Origin: JADKIH01 sp964595205
GTDB taxonomy: Bacteria > Bacteroidota > Bacteroidia > AKYH767-A > 2013-40CM-41-45
Length of the DNA: 64,000 nucleotides
NCBI GenBank assembly: GCA_964595205.1
Contig: CAZQOQ010000007.1
Coordinates: 1-64,000, forward strand
Reading direction: 5' to 3'
Position numbers and translations under genes: made by a program. A model generated the notes under the pieces. It was not told the origin of the DNA, did not search any database, and saw nothing but the letters and a program-made list of their open reading frames with translations. Below are positions 20,701 to 27,660 of the stretch, one piece after another. How positions within the stretch are numbered: the stretch's first letter is position 1; the number at the start of each line of letters is the position of its first letter.

Positions 20701-22513
20701 AGATGAATGCAATTCTCTCACCGGAATTTATCACACAGATGTTAATGTTGATGATTCAAATCTCTGTACTGTTGATGGCTGCGATTCGGTTTCCGGACCA
20801 TTACATACACCTGTCAATGCAGACGACGGTGATGTTTGCACAAACGATATTTGTGATTCTCTTACCGGAATATCCCATTCTCCCGTGAATGCAGACGATG
20901 GCAACGCCTGCACAACCGATTTCTGTAATTCACTCACTGGCGTTCATCATGAAGCAATCAATATAGATGATGAAGATGCCTGCACGATCGATGCATGTAA
21001 TACTGTCACCGGCATTTCACACATTCCAATAGATACCGACGATAACAATCTGTGCACCCTTGATGGCTGTGATTCAGGATCAGGAGTCTTTCATAACCCT
21101 GTAAACCCTGATGATGGAAATGCCTGCACAATGGATGGCTGCGATGAAAATACCGGAAACATTTTTCATAACCCGGTAAACATAGATGATAACGACGCCT
21201 GTTCGATCGATGGCTGTGATACTTTTACCGGAACTATCTCCCACGATTTTGATACGCCACTCATTACATTGAGTATTGATTCAATTGCCTGTTATGGTGG
21301 TACTGCCTGTGTAGAAGTTACTGCGGTAAACGGTCTTCCACCATATTTCGGAACAGGAATTTTCTGTGGATATACTGTTGGACAATATATTCTCGATGTT
21401 ACAGATTCCAGGGGGTGTAGTGTAACTGAAACCGTAAACATTACCGAACCAGAAAAGATTCTTATTTCAACTACATCTACACCTGCTAATTGTTTTTTGA
21501 ACGATGGCTCCGCAACGGCAAGTGTATCAGGTGGAGTTGCCCCATATTCTTATTTATGGTTACCAGGGAACCAGTCAACTGAAATTGTTACCGGACTTGC
21601 AACTGGCGATTATACAGTGCTTGTCACCGATCAAAAAAATTGTACCGCATCTGCAAACGTTATAGTTGAAAGCGCAAGCTCGGTACCCTCTTCGCCTGGT
21701 AATATTAATGGAGCCACAGGAGTCTGTGCAAAGCAATCAAATGTTGTTTATTGTATTCAACCAGTAACGAATGCTGATTATTATTCCTGGACATTGCCTC
21801 CGGGTATAACGGCAATTGGTAATTTAAATGGCCCGTGCATTTCAGTTAAAATCACCACAAAATTCAAAGGCGGATTCATTTGTGTGAAAGCTGTTAACAC
21901 ATGTGGCAGCAGTGGAGCAACCTGTCTCAACGTTATCAGACTCGAAAAGCATCCTTCAACACCGGGAACCATCAACGGACCTGCATTGATTTGCCCGGGT
22001 CAAACAGCTGTTTATTCAACGCCATTGATCGGAAGCGCGACTCAGTATCAGTGGACATCAAACGGGGGACTTGTAATTATTTCAGGTCAGGGAACAAATA
22101 CGATTACTGTTTCTGCACCATCCAATTTTAATAAAAGTGATTTAAAAGTGAGAGCAATTAATTGCAAAGGTAACAGCGGGTGGCGTACGCGTAAAATTAA
22201 TAAGAATACTAATTGCAGGTTAATTACCCTTTCGAAGTCAATGTCTTCAAAGACGATTGATGAATTAGTAGTTTATCCAAATCCAACTTCCGGAAAATTC
22301 ACTATTGAATTTTATACAAATGTTGAGGCTGTTTTCAATTTATCAATTCAGGATTTGGCAGGAAATATTATTTTGAATGAAGAAGTAAATACATTTCCCG
22401 GAATTAATTCCAGAAGCGTGGATATTCAAAAGGTAGCGAAAGGAATTTATCTGATTTCAATTCAGAATTCAAAAGGAGAGTTAAGTACGGGAAGAATTGT
22501 TGTTGACAAATGA
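11780..22513 (+). CDS. Giant T9SS-exported protein: five FG-GAP propeller/ASH modules, Cys-rich repeats, SprB and PKD-like domains
   Basis: A 3577-residue surface or secreted protein. After a signal segment (YKLVFFVSCALFISTTYG, residues about 24-41) come five modules of about 553 residues, starting near residues 47, 599, 1154, 1707 and 2264. Each has an N-terminal beta domain (GNY...TNAKPAGTYTITV), seven FG-GAP/VCBS blades (VGDFNNDGxxDLAxSN...SIRLGNG), 35 blades in all, and an ASH/choice-of-anchor-D domain (DFSxSGxxLPxTIP). Residues about 2818-3156 hold 14 Cys-rich repeats, then two SprB-type repeats, two PKD/Ig-like domains (about 3306-3474) and a type A sorting domain (VVYPNPTSGKFTIEF...GRIVVDK). 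FG-GAP blades bind calcium through the DxNxDGxxD loop; integrin alpha chains use seven such blades. A role in adhesion or polymer binding is inferred. Confidence 0.88.
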   Translation: MINNILLELLSHLKFQDNKTNQIYKLVFFVSCALFISTTYGVPTLGNYQTSTVVSFGNIQVVPDIAPTGTTSLAVYTTSSTFTGTLTANPLTGVIYVTNAKPAGTYTIIVNAGSFVTTTFTLNVTNQPCTFTGLANVNSNSVGTTPLGMAIGDFNRDGFQDIAIANSGSNNVSIRLGDGVGGFTSASNVTAGTSPRNIAVGDMNNDGFQDLLISNYNSNSVSVKFGNGTGAFSGTTNIAVGVKPTNVVIGDFNNDGVKDFACCNSYDGVGPNNGSVSIRLGNGIGGFTNATDVSSVGNPRETIIGDFNEDGNQDIATSSLNNGLVRVRFGNGAGSFSGTTDLSAASSFSLAVGDFNNDGHQDIAASSVLSNLVTILIGNGTGAFPVTNTFATIGAQENKVEILDFNGDGNQDLAVSSSTSNSVAIKTGDGSGGFSGSTYLSMGSNTSFVLVGDFNKDGLQDLVTSNGSGNNITFRTGTKDIIDVQGNGIVIPDGNITTSLSNNTNLDSAVISYSTNKLFTIVNRGLSSQVIDNISFVGTDAADFSLSGISLPLTIPATSSATFTINFSPVVAGNKNAEVHLDFTNCNVVDYDFAISAKASPLPALGNYIDEFVIKGGNTFLFPSAPPSGTPKVFLTVPSTLTGVFTIEPSSGIVRITNASPVGVYNIKINAGFGVSASFNLTVADSFCPPNSFSTPANISISTHPYGCAIGDFNRDNIQDLAISNFGSATVSIRLGNGIGGFNSIADKSVGTNPDFVAVGDFNSDGIQDLAVANYGSANVSILLGNGVGNFSPPTNISVGTNPTSITIADFNGDGNQDFATSNWGSNTISIRLGNGAGAFSNGTDISAATNPRTVVSTDMNNDLIIDLVVATTSSNSLSIKLGNGNGLFVNDTTVAGITGAYGIAITDLNADNNNDVIVSNSNGSNVYVLIGTGAGGINNTASINTGFAPFGIVTGDFNDDGFQDFATANTNSISVRLNEGSGTSFLNSDITTSIRAITILTGDLNNDRFLDLVTTGYTNNTVSVFNGLSAPLVSVKGNGNSITDGSVSVLASNNTDYGTTSLNLPITKSFTIQNTGYIPQTITDINITGVSDFTVSGITLPIVIPTNGSTTFSVSFTPTSTGLRSSTVHVVYQDCFTVTDYDFAVQGNVVPVPTIGNYSSAGVNMGGNITISPDAVPTGTNTLVVSSNGNFSGVLTADLATGNVRITNAKPAGVYVITVSAQYQVKKTFLLTVNNPPCSPVAFGPTSTVVIPTQLECLAVGDFNKDGKQDVAASGHFTNLVSIRLGNGSGGFTIASNVTAGIGTNTNAISISDFNSDGNQDLLIANFSSSTVSVRFGNGTGGFTGTTNVSVSGGPFSIAYGDFNNDGYQDFVSVGTSLVSIRLGNGAGGFTNAPDVNVGTNPRGVAVGDFNNDNIPDLAISVLSANSISIRLGTGSGTFMGSVDIPTVTSPTSLILADFNNDSKPDIAVISSNSSNVGIMLGDGSGNFVVQPDVIAAAGLISIDDGDLNGDGYTDLIIASQTSNNVQLRFGTGTGTFTGISGVSIASEIRKAAVGDFNNDGLMDIVAIDYNSNSLPLRLGVNSTQIQLSANTILINDGSNTFSTDNNTHLDTTTLGYPVTRTYSIKNNSQTPRIINSLTLAGPDVSEFSVIGISFPVTIPENSSIDFNITFTPLTNGEKNAEVHVGFFECSTIDYDFAIRATSIPDPVLGNYPPVSVISGGNIVIAPDAAPVGVTTLSADISKTFSGTITVDPLSGDVRITNAKPAGIYIITVNTAFHVTKTFTLTVTDPVCTQTSFTFNSTVSVGGISYSVAVGDFNNDGKQDFVSGNYQGSNSVSIRLGDGLGGFTGSSNISIGASPYYVTTADMNRDGNLDILTANYSANSVSVVFGNGLGGSSGVVQIPVGNTATRVATGDFNNDGYLDFATSNFQSATASVRLGNGNGFFINAPDVIVGNNPSNVVVGEFNNDGKADLAISNNIDNTISVKPGNGDGTFGSGVVIPCGFRPTYLELSDFNNDGIQDLAVTLNFSIGLQIFLGNGSGSFVANPNTVIVGNSSITISSADFNGDGNQDMVVTSSSANTVAIRFGDGTGSFTGSTNMSAGNQPGGIASGDFNSDGVMDFVVGNLGAATAYVHLGNSVPQIQVKGNGNIIPDGKIGISTTDYTDFGTTVASYSVSRTFTILNNAVHSQTINSINFTGVDIADFSFSGLSLPATIPAGGTATFNVNFLPSTVGTKIVTAHIGYAACGNVDYDFVIGGTTIPSPTLGNYPPSAVWAGSNHVNSPDAPPAGLTILTSYTSSLFSGVLTADPVTGAINITNANPPGTYTITVDAGYSVKKTFTLTVINPPCGANAFGPVSTISTATNPYAIAVGDFNKDEKQDLAITNFGSASVSIRLGNGLGGFTNGATVPVGTSPIYISVTDFNGDGNQDLAVVNNGSANVSVCYGNGSGAFPTIDAVSVGTNPTSLATGDFNNDGVQDFICANSISGFNTSISTKLGLRTGGFSSTPDVGLGFAGIRNIATCDLNMDGNLDFVRTTQNSASPYFNVYNGNGSGGFTDAFSDLCQVPYAVTICDFNLDGKQDLAISGSTGVSTFLGNGNGTLTIKSFIATGNSPYSMSVCDINADGFQDMAVANKTSNTVSLIYGNGTGIFTSGPNLTLGTNPAGIAVGDFNGDALPDLAVTNNSSSTVSIRTGINSIALTGNGNLIPDNSTIISASNNTDFGNVQLSNTVGRSYSITNYSTSSLTIDNISIGGALSSEFSVSGISLPATLSPNASVTFSISFSPLVTGINDATVHFTYSGCSSDYDFAIRGAGTSNCPPDISDNDVCTIDACDPFTGIVTHTLIDIDDFNACTEDACNSVAGVSHTDINIDDNDPCTVDACDPITGITHTVDYDDHNICTVDACNSITGISHDPVETDDQNACTDDGCDTFTGVYHNSVSTDDENACTNDGCNTLTGVYHSPVSVDDNNACTIDECNSLTGIYHTDVNVDDSNLCTVDGCDSVSGPLHTPVNADDGDVCTNDICDSLTGISHSPVNADDGNACTTDFCNSLTGVHHEAINIDDEDACTIDACNTVTGISHIPIDTDDNNLCTLDGCDSGSGVFHNPVNPDDGNACTMDGCDENTGNIFHNPVNIDDNDACSIDGCDTFTGTISHDFDTPLITLSIDSIACYGGTACVEVTAVNGLPPYFGTGIFCGYTVGQYILDVTDSRGCSVTETVNITEPEKILISTTSTPANCFLNDGSATASVSGGVAPYSYLWLPGNQSTEIVTGLATGDYTVLVTDQKNCTASANVIVESASSVPSSPGNINGATGVCAKQSNVVYCIQPVTNADYYSWTLPPGITAIGNLNGPCISVKITTKFKGGFICVKAVNTCGSSGATCLNVIRLEKHPSTPGTINGPALICPGQTAVYSTPLIGSATQYQWTSNGGLVIISGQGTNTITVSAPSNFNKSDLKVRAINCKGNSGWRTRKINKNTNCRLITLSKSMSSKTIDELVVYPNPTSGKFTIEFYTNVEAVFNLSIQDLAGNIILNEEVNTFPGINSRSVDIQKVAKGIYLISIQNSKGELSTGRIVVDK
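11915..20220 (+). repeat. Five tandem coding modules of about 1.66 kb
   Basis: Module boundaries are marked by the recurring GNY segment (near 11920, 13587, 15245, 16908, 18577), giving nearly constant spacing of 1655-1669 bases. Each module encodes the same domain order and exactly seven propeller blades, with two Cys at fixed places (one before blade 1, one in the ASH domain just before DYDF). The protein order is kept while the DNA has diverged, so the copies are old and still under selection. Confidence 0.85.
20231..21245 (+). repeat. Fourteen 24-residue Cys/Asp repeats
   Basis: Fourteen consecutive units of about 72 bases encode DDxNxCTxDxCxxxTGxxHxPV. Each unit has two Cys spaced C-T-x-D-x-C, and Asp/Asn at positions that look like a calcium loop. 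The unit resembles the D-x-N-x-C-T repeats known from large secreted proteins of Myxococcota and Bacteroidota. Within each unit the two Cys may form one disulfide, giving a rigid calcium-stiffened rod between propellers and anchor domain. Confidence 0.8.
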
Positions 22514-22618
22514 ATTTGAGTTTTTATTAGGGGTTATTAGATTTGATATTAGGACCTGTAACTGTTTACTAAACTTCTAAAAGGAATGAATAGTAAAACT
22601 CAAACCCGGTAACAATAA

Positions 22619-22647
22619 TTTGTCCTTAAAAAAAATTCATTATTTTG
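22619..22647 (+). promoter_or_regulatory. Promoter-like pair before the kelch gene
   Basis: TTTG (22619-22622), 18 bases, TATTTTG (22641-22647), close to the Bacteroidota TTTG-N19-TANNTTTG pattern. It lies 24 bases before the ATG at 22672, which suits a short leader. Confidence 0.5.
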
Positions 22648-22671
22648 TATAAACTTTTAAAAAATTAAAAT

Positions 22672-24738
22672 ATGAAAAAACGAATTCTGTTTTTAATTTA
22701 TTTTATTGTTGTTTTCAAAAGTTATGGGCGGTCCGGATGGACTCCTGTTGCTTCCTTGCCTGTTGGATCCCGTTCAGGAGCTGCTTCGTTTGCAATAAAT
22801 GGCGTTGGATACATTTCATCAGGAAATGATAATGTTGGAAATTTTTTGAACGATCTCTGGGCATATAATGTAAGTAGTAATACATGGACCCAGCGTGCAA
22901 ATTATCCCGGGCCAGGACGTTTTGGTGCAACAGCATTTTCAGTTTTCGGTTACGGATTTTTGATGTTGGGTATAGATGATATTGGGTATAGAAAAGATGC
23001 CTATAAATATGATCCCAATTTCAATACATGGATACAAATTACTGATTTTCCAGGAACAGCCAGGGAATATGCAGCCGGCTTTGAGCAAGGCAATAACGGT
23101 TACGTAGGAATGGGAATGGATTCTTCATTAAATGACCTGAATGATTTCTATAAGTTAGATGGATCAACACTCTCGTGGACACAGGTTGCTTCTTATCCGG
23201 GAACTCCAGGAATTCCTTCAGTGTATTTTTCAATTTTGGACGAAGGATTTGTTGGTATGGCTGGTGGTGATAATGATATCTGGAAATATAATCATACAAA
23301 TGACACATGGACTGCGATGAATGATTTTCCGGACTTAGGAAGAGACCATGCATTATCTTTCAGTAACGATTCAAATGGATTTTTAGCTTGTGGATATAGA
23401 ATTTCCACAAACTATAAAGAAGTATGGCAGTATAGTAAATCTTCAGATTTTTGGCTGCGTATGCCTGATTATCCCGGTTCAGGAAATAATACCATGGCAG
23501 GATTTGCCATCAATAATAAAATTTATTTAGGTACAGGTTCAAGTAACATTACAGGCTTTGATTATAGTGATTTCTGGTCGTGTGAAAAAATTCCACCCAG
23601 TCACTGGCAACGAATGGACTCCCTTCCTGCAATGGGACATAGCAGCGCTGCTTCATTTGTAATTAATGATATTTTTTATTTCGGAACAGGCGATGGAAAT
23701 TCAACTTTATGTTTTAATGATTTCTGGAAATGGGACAAGACAACGAACACCTGGACTCAACAAGCAGATTTTCCCGGGGCACCAAGAAAATCAAGTGCGT
23801 CTTTTTCGATCGGCAACAAAGGATATATCGGTATGGGAATGGACTACGGTGTTACAATTTATAAAGACCTTTATGAGTATGACCCTGTCTTAAATTCCTG
23901 GACACAAAAAAATGATTATCCTAATACTTGTACATCCCATTCACCAAATTTCACCATCGGTAATCAGGCATTTTTTATGGAAGGATTAACTCCAAATATT
24001 ATGGTTTATAACAATACTGCTGACAACTGGTTGCAGGCAACAACACTTCCTATGGGAAAGCGAAGTGGTGCAAGTGTAATCGTGCATGGAACAAGTGCAT
24101 ATTTTTTGGGGGGATCAGATTCAACTAATTCTCTCCGGAAAGATCTTTGGGAGTGGAATACAACTCTTGATCTATGGACTCAAAAAACGGATTTCCCAGG
24201 TGTTGAAAGAAGTTTTGCTTTTGGTTTTACATGTGGCGACTTTGGATATTTTGGCGCAGGGGGTGGGTCTACCAATGGTGGATTAAGTGATTGTTATAAG
24301 TATGATTTCAATAACGATACCTGGACGAGAATTGAGGATTTTCCTGGTGTTGGAAAATATTATAATAGAAGTTTTTCAATAGGATCTAATGGATTCGTAA
24401 TGGGTGGTAGTTACTATGTTTTCCCTAATCCTACCCCAAGTTATTCCTCGGAACTATGGCAATACACCGATTCACTTAATTTTTCTGTTGGCTTAACAGA
24501 AGCAGAGGTAAAGAATGACTTTTCATTTTTTCCAAATCCAACAAATGGGATGTTTAGAATTTTAAATTTCAACTCCGGAGATGAAATAAAAATTTTTGAT
24601 CAGAATGGAAAAATAGTTTTGTCAGAAAAATATGATAACAGCGGAATTGATCTAAAAGATTTACCAAATGGTGTGTTTATTGTTAAAATATTATCTGGTA
24701 ATAATATTTCAACAGGAAAAATTTGCCTTATAAAATAA
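22672..24738 (+). CDS. Kelch-type beta-propeller protein with T9SS type A sorting domain
   Basis: A 688-residue exported protein. Signal peptide KRILFLIYFIVVFKSYG; then about a dozen kelch-like repeats of roughly 48 residues with the pattern YxxxxNTWTQxxxFPGxxRxxAxxFxIGNxGYxGxG, enough for two propellers; then from about residue 610 a type A sorting domain (FFPNPTNGMFRILNF...GVFIVKILSG...GKICLIK). Kelch propellers of this type in Bacteroidota lack the copper site of galactose oxidase and are taken as binding scaffolds. It has its own promoter-like sequence, so it is probably not obligatorily co-transcribed with the giant gene upstream, although both would use the same T9SS export route. Confidence 0.85.
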   Translation: MKKRILFLIYFIVVFKSYGRSGWTPVASLPVGSRSGAASFAINGVGYISSGNDNVGNFLNDLWAYNVSSNTWTQRANYPGPGRFGATAFSVFGYGFLMLGIDDIGYRKDAYKYDPNFNTWIQITDFPGTAREYAAGFEQGNNGYVGMGMDSSLNDLNDFYKLDGSTLSWTQVASYPGTPGIPSVYFSILDEGFVGMAGGDNDIWKYNHTNDTWTAMNDFPDLGRDHALSFSNDSNGFLACGYRISTNYKEVWQYSKSSDFWLRMPDYPGSGNNTMAGFAINNKIYLGTGSSNITGFDYSDFWSCEKIPPSHWQRMDSLPAMGHSSAASFVINDIFYFGTGDGNSTLCFNDFWKWDKTTNTWTQQADFPGAPRKSSASFSIGNKGYIGMGMDYGVTIYKDLYEYDPVLNSWTQKNDYPNTCTSHSPNFTIGNQAFFMEGLTPNIMVYNNTADNWLQATTLPMGKRSGASVIVHGTSAYFLGGSDSTNSLRKDLWEWNTTLDLWTQKTDFPGVERSFAFGFTCGDFGYFGAGGGSTNGGLSDCYKYDFNNDTWTRIEDFPGVGKYYNRSFSIGSNGFVMGGSYYVFPNPTPSYSSELWQYTDSLNFSVGLTEAEVKNDFSFFPNPTNGMFRILNFNSGDEIKIFDQNGKIVLSEKYDNSGIDLKDLPNGVFIVKILSGNNISTGKICLIK

Positions 24739-24810
24739 AACAGATTCCAGAAAATATCTAGTCCGCATTCCTGCAATCAAAAGGTCATTTAATGTTGCAG
24801 AGAATCAAAA

Positions 24811-26106
24811 TCAAAAAGCAAACTCAACACCCACAGCCACAGCATTCAGGCTGTTATTAACTTTCACATTTACATCCATCGGCTGCAGCAACAGTGCCTT
24901 TATATTTTGATCTTTTGCCCAGAATGTATGCATGTATCCAACGTTGACCATCAACTTTTTTGTTGCCTGCAAACGGAAACCCGTGTTGATATTTGTGTTG
25001 TTATCCTGCATCACCTCGAATGTTCCCGCCTTCGTATAATAACCATCCCGGTCGCCCCACATATATTTTGTGTATCCGGCACCCATGCTTGCAGTCACTT
25101 TCGGTGAAACCATGTATTCGAATCCTGCTGCAACCGTATAAACATTTCCCGCCATCGATGAATACGATTCTTCATTCGTTGCAAGGGTAGATTTTCCCCA
25201 ATCGGCATTTTCCTGGAAGTAATAGTTGAAATCACCATATGCACGCATCTTTTCGCTCGCCTTCATGGATATTCCAAACGCAGCTACCGCCGGCAAATCT
25301 CTACGGTTCATCTGGCCGTCCGTCATCATTCCGAAATCATCCTTATTTACCTTTGTCTCGAAGTCGAGGCTTACCTTGCTCTCATAACGACCAGAAATAT
25401 TGACGTTCTCATTGAAGTCGATGTTAAAGCCAAGAGTGACTCCCATGCCGTTTGCACTTTCATCATAGTCGATTACCATCGGTTGATCCGGCAGATCAAA
25501 CGGCGATAAGGTTAACGTCATTCCACCTTCCGTTGAATTCTTTGCATTCACACTTCGTAAAGCCAATGAGAATGAAATATTTTTTGAAACCGAATATGCC
25601 GCTCCGGCCATTGTCGTGAGATACATCGAACTTGCTTTCAACGATTGCTGGCTTGCGCTCATGTATGCACCACCGGCGGCCTGAACAACCTGGAGTGCTA
25701 TCATGTCGGTTGTTATGCATCCATCAGGATAATTCATCGTAGCGCCTCCGCCCGACATATACAAGCCGCCGAAGAAGGCCCACTTGTTTCGGTTGTAAGA
25801 AAGAAACAGCGAAGGCAGAAACGGATCGCTGCCCGATTGAGAAAATGTTTTTACTCCGTCGCCAAAACCGAAGTCGTATGAATGAGATGGGTTTCTGAAA
25901 AGAGTCTGGTTGCTGAAGCTCGCATGCAGCCCGCCTTCCAGATGTGTGAGTCCGGCCGGATTATATACGGCGATATCCGTTCCATTAGTAGCGGCATTTC
26001 TTGCTCCTGTTCTTAACCAGTCAGCACTCATGTTCGACAGGTTGTCAATCTGCGCCTGCGAAAGACTTGTAAAGCAAACGAGGCAAATCAAAATCAGTTT
26101 TTTCAT
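24811..26106 (-). CDS. OmpP1/FadL/TodX-family outer-membrane transporter
   Basis: About 431 residues from the ATG at 26106; an upstream in-frame ATG at 26172 would add 22 polar residues ahead of the signal peptide MKKLILICLVCFTSLSQAQ and is less likely. The mature N-terminus (NMSADWLRTGARNAATNGTDIAVYNPAGL) is typical of FadL-family plugs, where an N-terminal NPA segment fills the 14-strand barrel. The rest alternates amphipathic strands and ends in EFAF, the terminal aromatic signal for barrel assembly. Family members carry long-chain fatty acids or other hydrophobic molecules across the outer membrane; the ligand is not known here. It points toward the convergent kelch gene and is separate from fabH by a repeat-rich spacer. 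Confidence 0.85.
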   Translation of the reverse strand: MKKLILICLVCFTSLSQAQIDNLSNMSADWLRTGARNAATNGTDIAVYNPAGLTHLEGGLHASFSNQTLFRNPSHSYDFGFGDGVKTFSQSGSDPFLPSLFLSYNRNKWAFFGGLYMSGGGATMNYPDGCITTDMIALQVVQAAGGAYMSASQQSLKASSMYLTTMAGAAYSVSKNISFSLALRSVNAKNSTEGGMTLTLSPFDLPDQPMVIDYDESANGMGVTLGFNIDFNENVNISGRYESKVSLDFETKVNKDDFGMMTDGQMNRRDLPAVAAFGISMKASEKMRAYGDFNYYFQENADWGKSTLATNEESYSSMAGNVYTVAAGFEYMVSPKVTASMGAGYTKYMWGDRDGYYTKAGTFEVMQDNNTNINTGFRLQATKKLMVNVGYMHTFWAKDQNIKALLLQPMDVNVKVNNSLNAVAVGVEFAF

Positions 26107-26285
26107 TTTGAGAGAGTTTTCAAAATGATTTAACTGTATTCGTTCTGATGTGTTGTGAGAATCTTTATGCAAGCTTACACTACCATCAAAATGCTAATGA
26201 TAGTTGATTGGAAATTCTGATGGTTTATTAATAAAATGGTAAGAAAAACGGAGACTTTTAACTAAAAATCTTACAAGCTAATTGA

Positions 26286-26366
26286 AACCACAAAGAACAC
26301 AAAGATTGCACAAAGTATCACTAAGAACTAAATTTTCTTTGTGCAACCCTAGTGTTCTTTGTGGTT
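26286..26366. repeat. Long inverted repeat, CCACAAAG family, copy 1
   Basis: Left arm 26286-26315 and right arm 26337-26366 are complementary at 27 of 30 positions, with a 21-base loop. Each arm is built of ACAAAG-like subunits (aaccacaaag, aacacaaag, ttgcacaaag). A second copy with the same outer sequence lies at 45413-45546. Confidence 0.85.
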
Positions 26367-26536
26367 AAATAAATTTGATTTTTATAGATCAATGATGAAA
26401 AATGCTTTCTGAAAAGCAACTACAGACTCTAAACTATTTAAACCTAAAATCCAGACTAACAAAATCTTCTATGGGTCCCTCGGACAAACGACAAACCGTT
26501 GTGCTGAAATACAGTTCATCTTGCAGTCAAACAGAA

Positions 26537-26574
26537 AAACAATAAAACAATGAAACAATAAAACAATGAAACGT
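26537..26574. repeat. Octamer array (AAACAATR), about four units
   Basis: Short units aacaata, aaacaatg, aaacaata, aaacaatg follow each other and end one base before the stop codon of fabH (26575-26577 on the minus strand), i.e. directly downstream of that operon. Confidence 0.65.
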
Positions 26575-27564
26575 TTAAATCGCCCACTTCACCCAAATAC
26601 TCCCCCACGTAAACCCGCCGCCAAAAGCTGCAAGTATCAGGTTGTCGCCCTTCTTCAGTTTCTTTTCCCACTCCCAAAGACACATCGGAATCGTTGCATT
26701 CGTTGTATTGCCATAACGTTCGATGTTGAGCATAACTTTCTCCATACCGATTCCCATACGTTTCGCAGTTGCATCGATGATGCGCTTGTTTGCCTGATGG
26801 GGCACCAGGTAGGCGATATCTTCCGCCTTCAGATTATTTTTCTCCATGATCTCTGCCGATACATCAGCCATCTTGACTACTGCAAACTTAAAGACCTGCT
26901 GACCTTCCTGGTAAACGAAATGCTCTTTGTTGTCGATGGTTTTATGTGATGGAGGGCTCACCGAGCCGCCCGACTTCTGATGCAGATAAGCGCGACCCGA
27001 ACCGTCGCTGCGTAATATGCTGTCCTGGATTCCCAGGCCTTCTGTATTAGGCTCGAGTAAAACAGCTCCCGCTGCATCGCCGAAAAGAACGCATGTTGTT
27101 CGGTCAGTATAATCGACGATGCTCGACATTTTATCGGCACCCACTACAACCACTTTCTTGAAAGGTCCCGCTTCGATAAACTTTGACCCCGTAACGAGGG
27201 CAAACAGAAATCCCGAGCAGGCAGCCTGAACATCGTAGCCGAAAGCATTCTTCGCTCCGATCTTGTCGCAGATCACATTAGCTGTCGCAGGAAACACATA
27301 ATCCGATGTCGTAGTTGCACAAATCAGCACTTCGATTTCAGATGGATCGATACCACGCTTGCGACACAATTCCAAAACTGCAGGCGCAGCCATGTCTGAA
27401 GTTCCGAGTCCGGGGCCTTTCAGTATTCTTCTTTCCTTCACACCCGTGCGCGTCACAATCCATTCATCGTTGGTATCAACCATTTGTTCAAGCTCGCTGT
27501 TTTTTAAAACATAATCAGGAACGAATCCTCCGACGGCAGTGATTGCAGCAGTTATCTTTGACAT
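26575..27564 (-). CDS. fabH: 3-oxoacyl-ACP synthase III
   Basis: A 329-residue KAS III, which condenses acetyl-CoA or another short acyl-CoA with malonyl-ACP to start fatty-acid synthesis. The catalytic triad is visible: Cys116 in DVQAACSGF, His256 in LVPHQANKRI, and Asn286 in RYGNTTNATIP. The C-terminal GGGFTWGS segment is also typical. It is the last gene of yceD-rpmF-plsX-fabH, 96 bases after plsX. Bacterial KAS III primes straight- or branched-chain synthesis depending on its acyl pocket, which cannot be judged reliably here. Confidence 0.97.
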   Translation of the reverse strand: MSKITAAITAVGGFVPDYVLKNSELEQMVDTNDEWIVTRTGVKERRILKGPGLGTSDMAAPAVLELCRKRGIDPSEIEVLICATTTSDYVFPATANVICDKIGAKNAFGYDVQAACSGFLFALVTGSKFIEAGPFKKVVVVGADKMSSIVDYTDRTTCVLFGDAAGAVLLEPNTEGLGIQDSILRSDGSGRAYLHQKSGGSVSPPSHKTIDNKEHFVYQEGQQVFKFAVVKMADVSAEIMEKNNLKAEDIAYLVPHQANKRIIDATAKRMGIGMEKVMLNIERYGNTTNATIPMCLWEWEKKLKKGDNLILAAFGGGFTWGSIWVKWAI

Positions 27565-27660
27565 AATTTTTTTAGTTGTAATGTAAATGTACCACGATGG
27601 TAATTTTCACTTTCGATATTCTTAAAAACTGAATATAAAATTCTCTGATAATCCTGTAAG

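Larger units (their letters stand above)
26107..26574. other. Repeat-rich spacer between fadL-like gene and fabH
   Basis: No coding frame. It contains the leader of the FadL gene, the long inverted repeat at 26286-26366 and the octamer array at 26537-26574 that touches the fabH stop codon. The remainder (26367-26536) shows nothing recognisable. Confidence 0.5.

Noticed and set aside
20231..21245. CRISPR-like periodicity of about 72 bases
   Set aside because: It is an in-frame protein repeat with codon-level divergence, not identical repeats with unique spacers.
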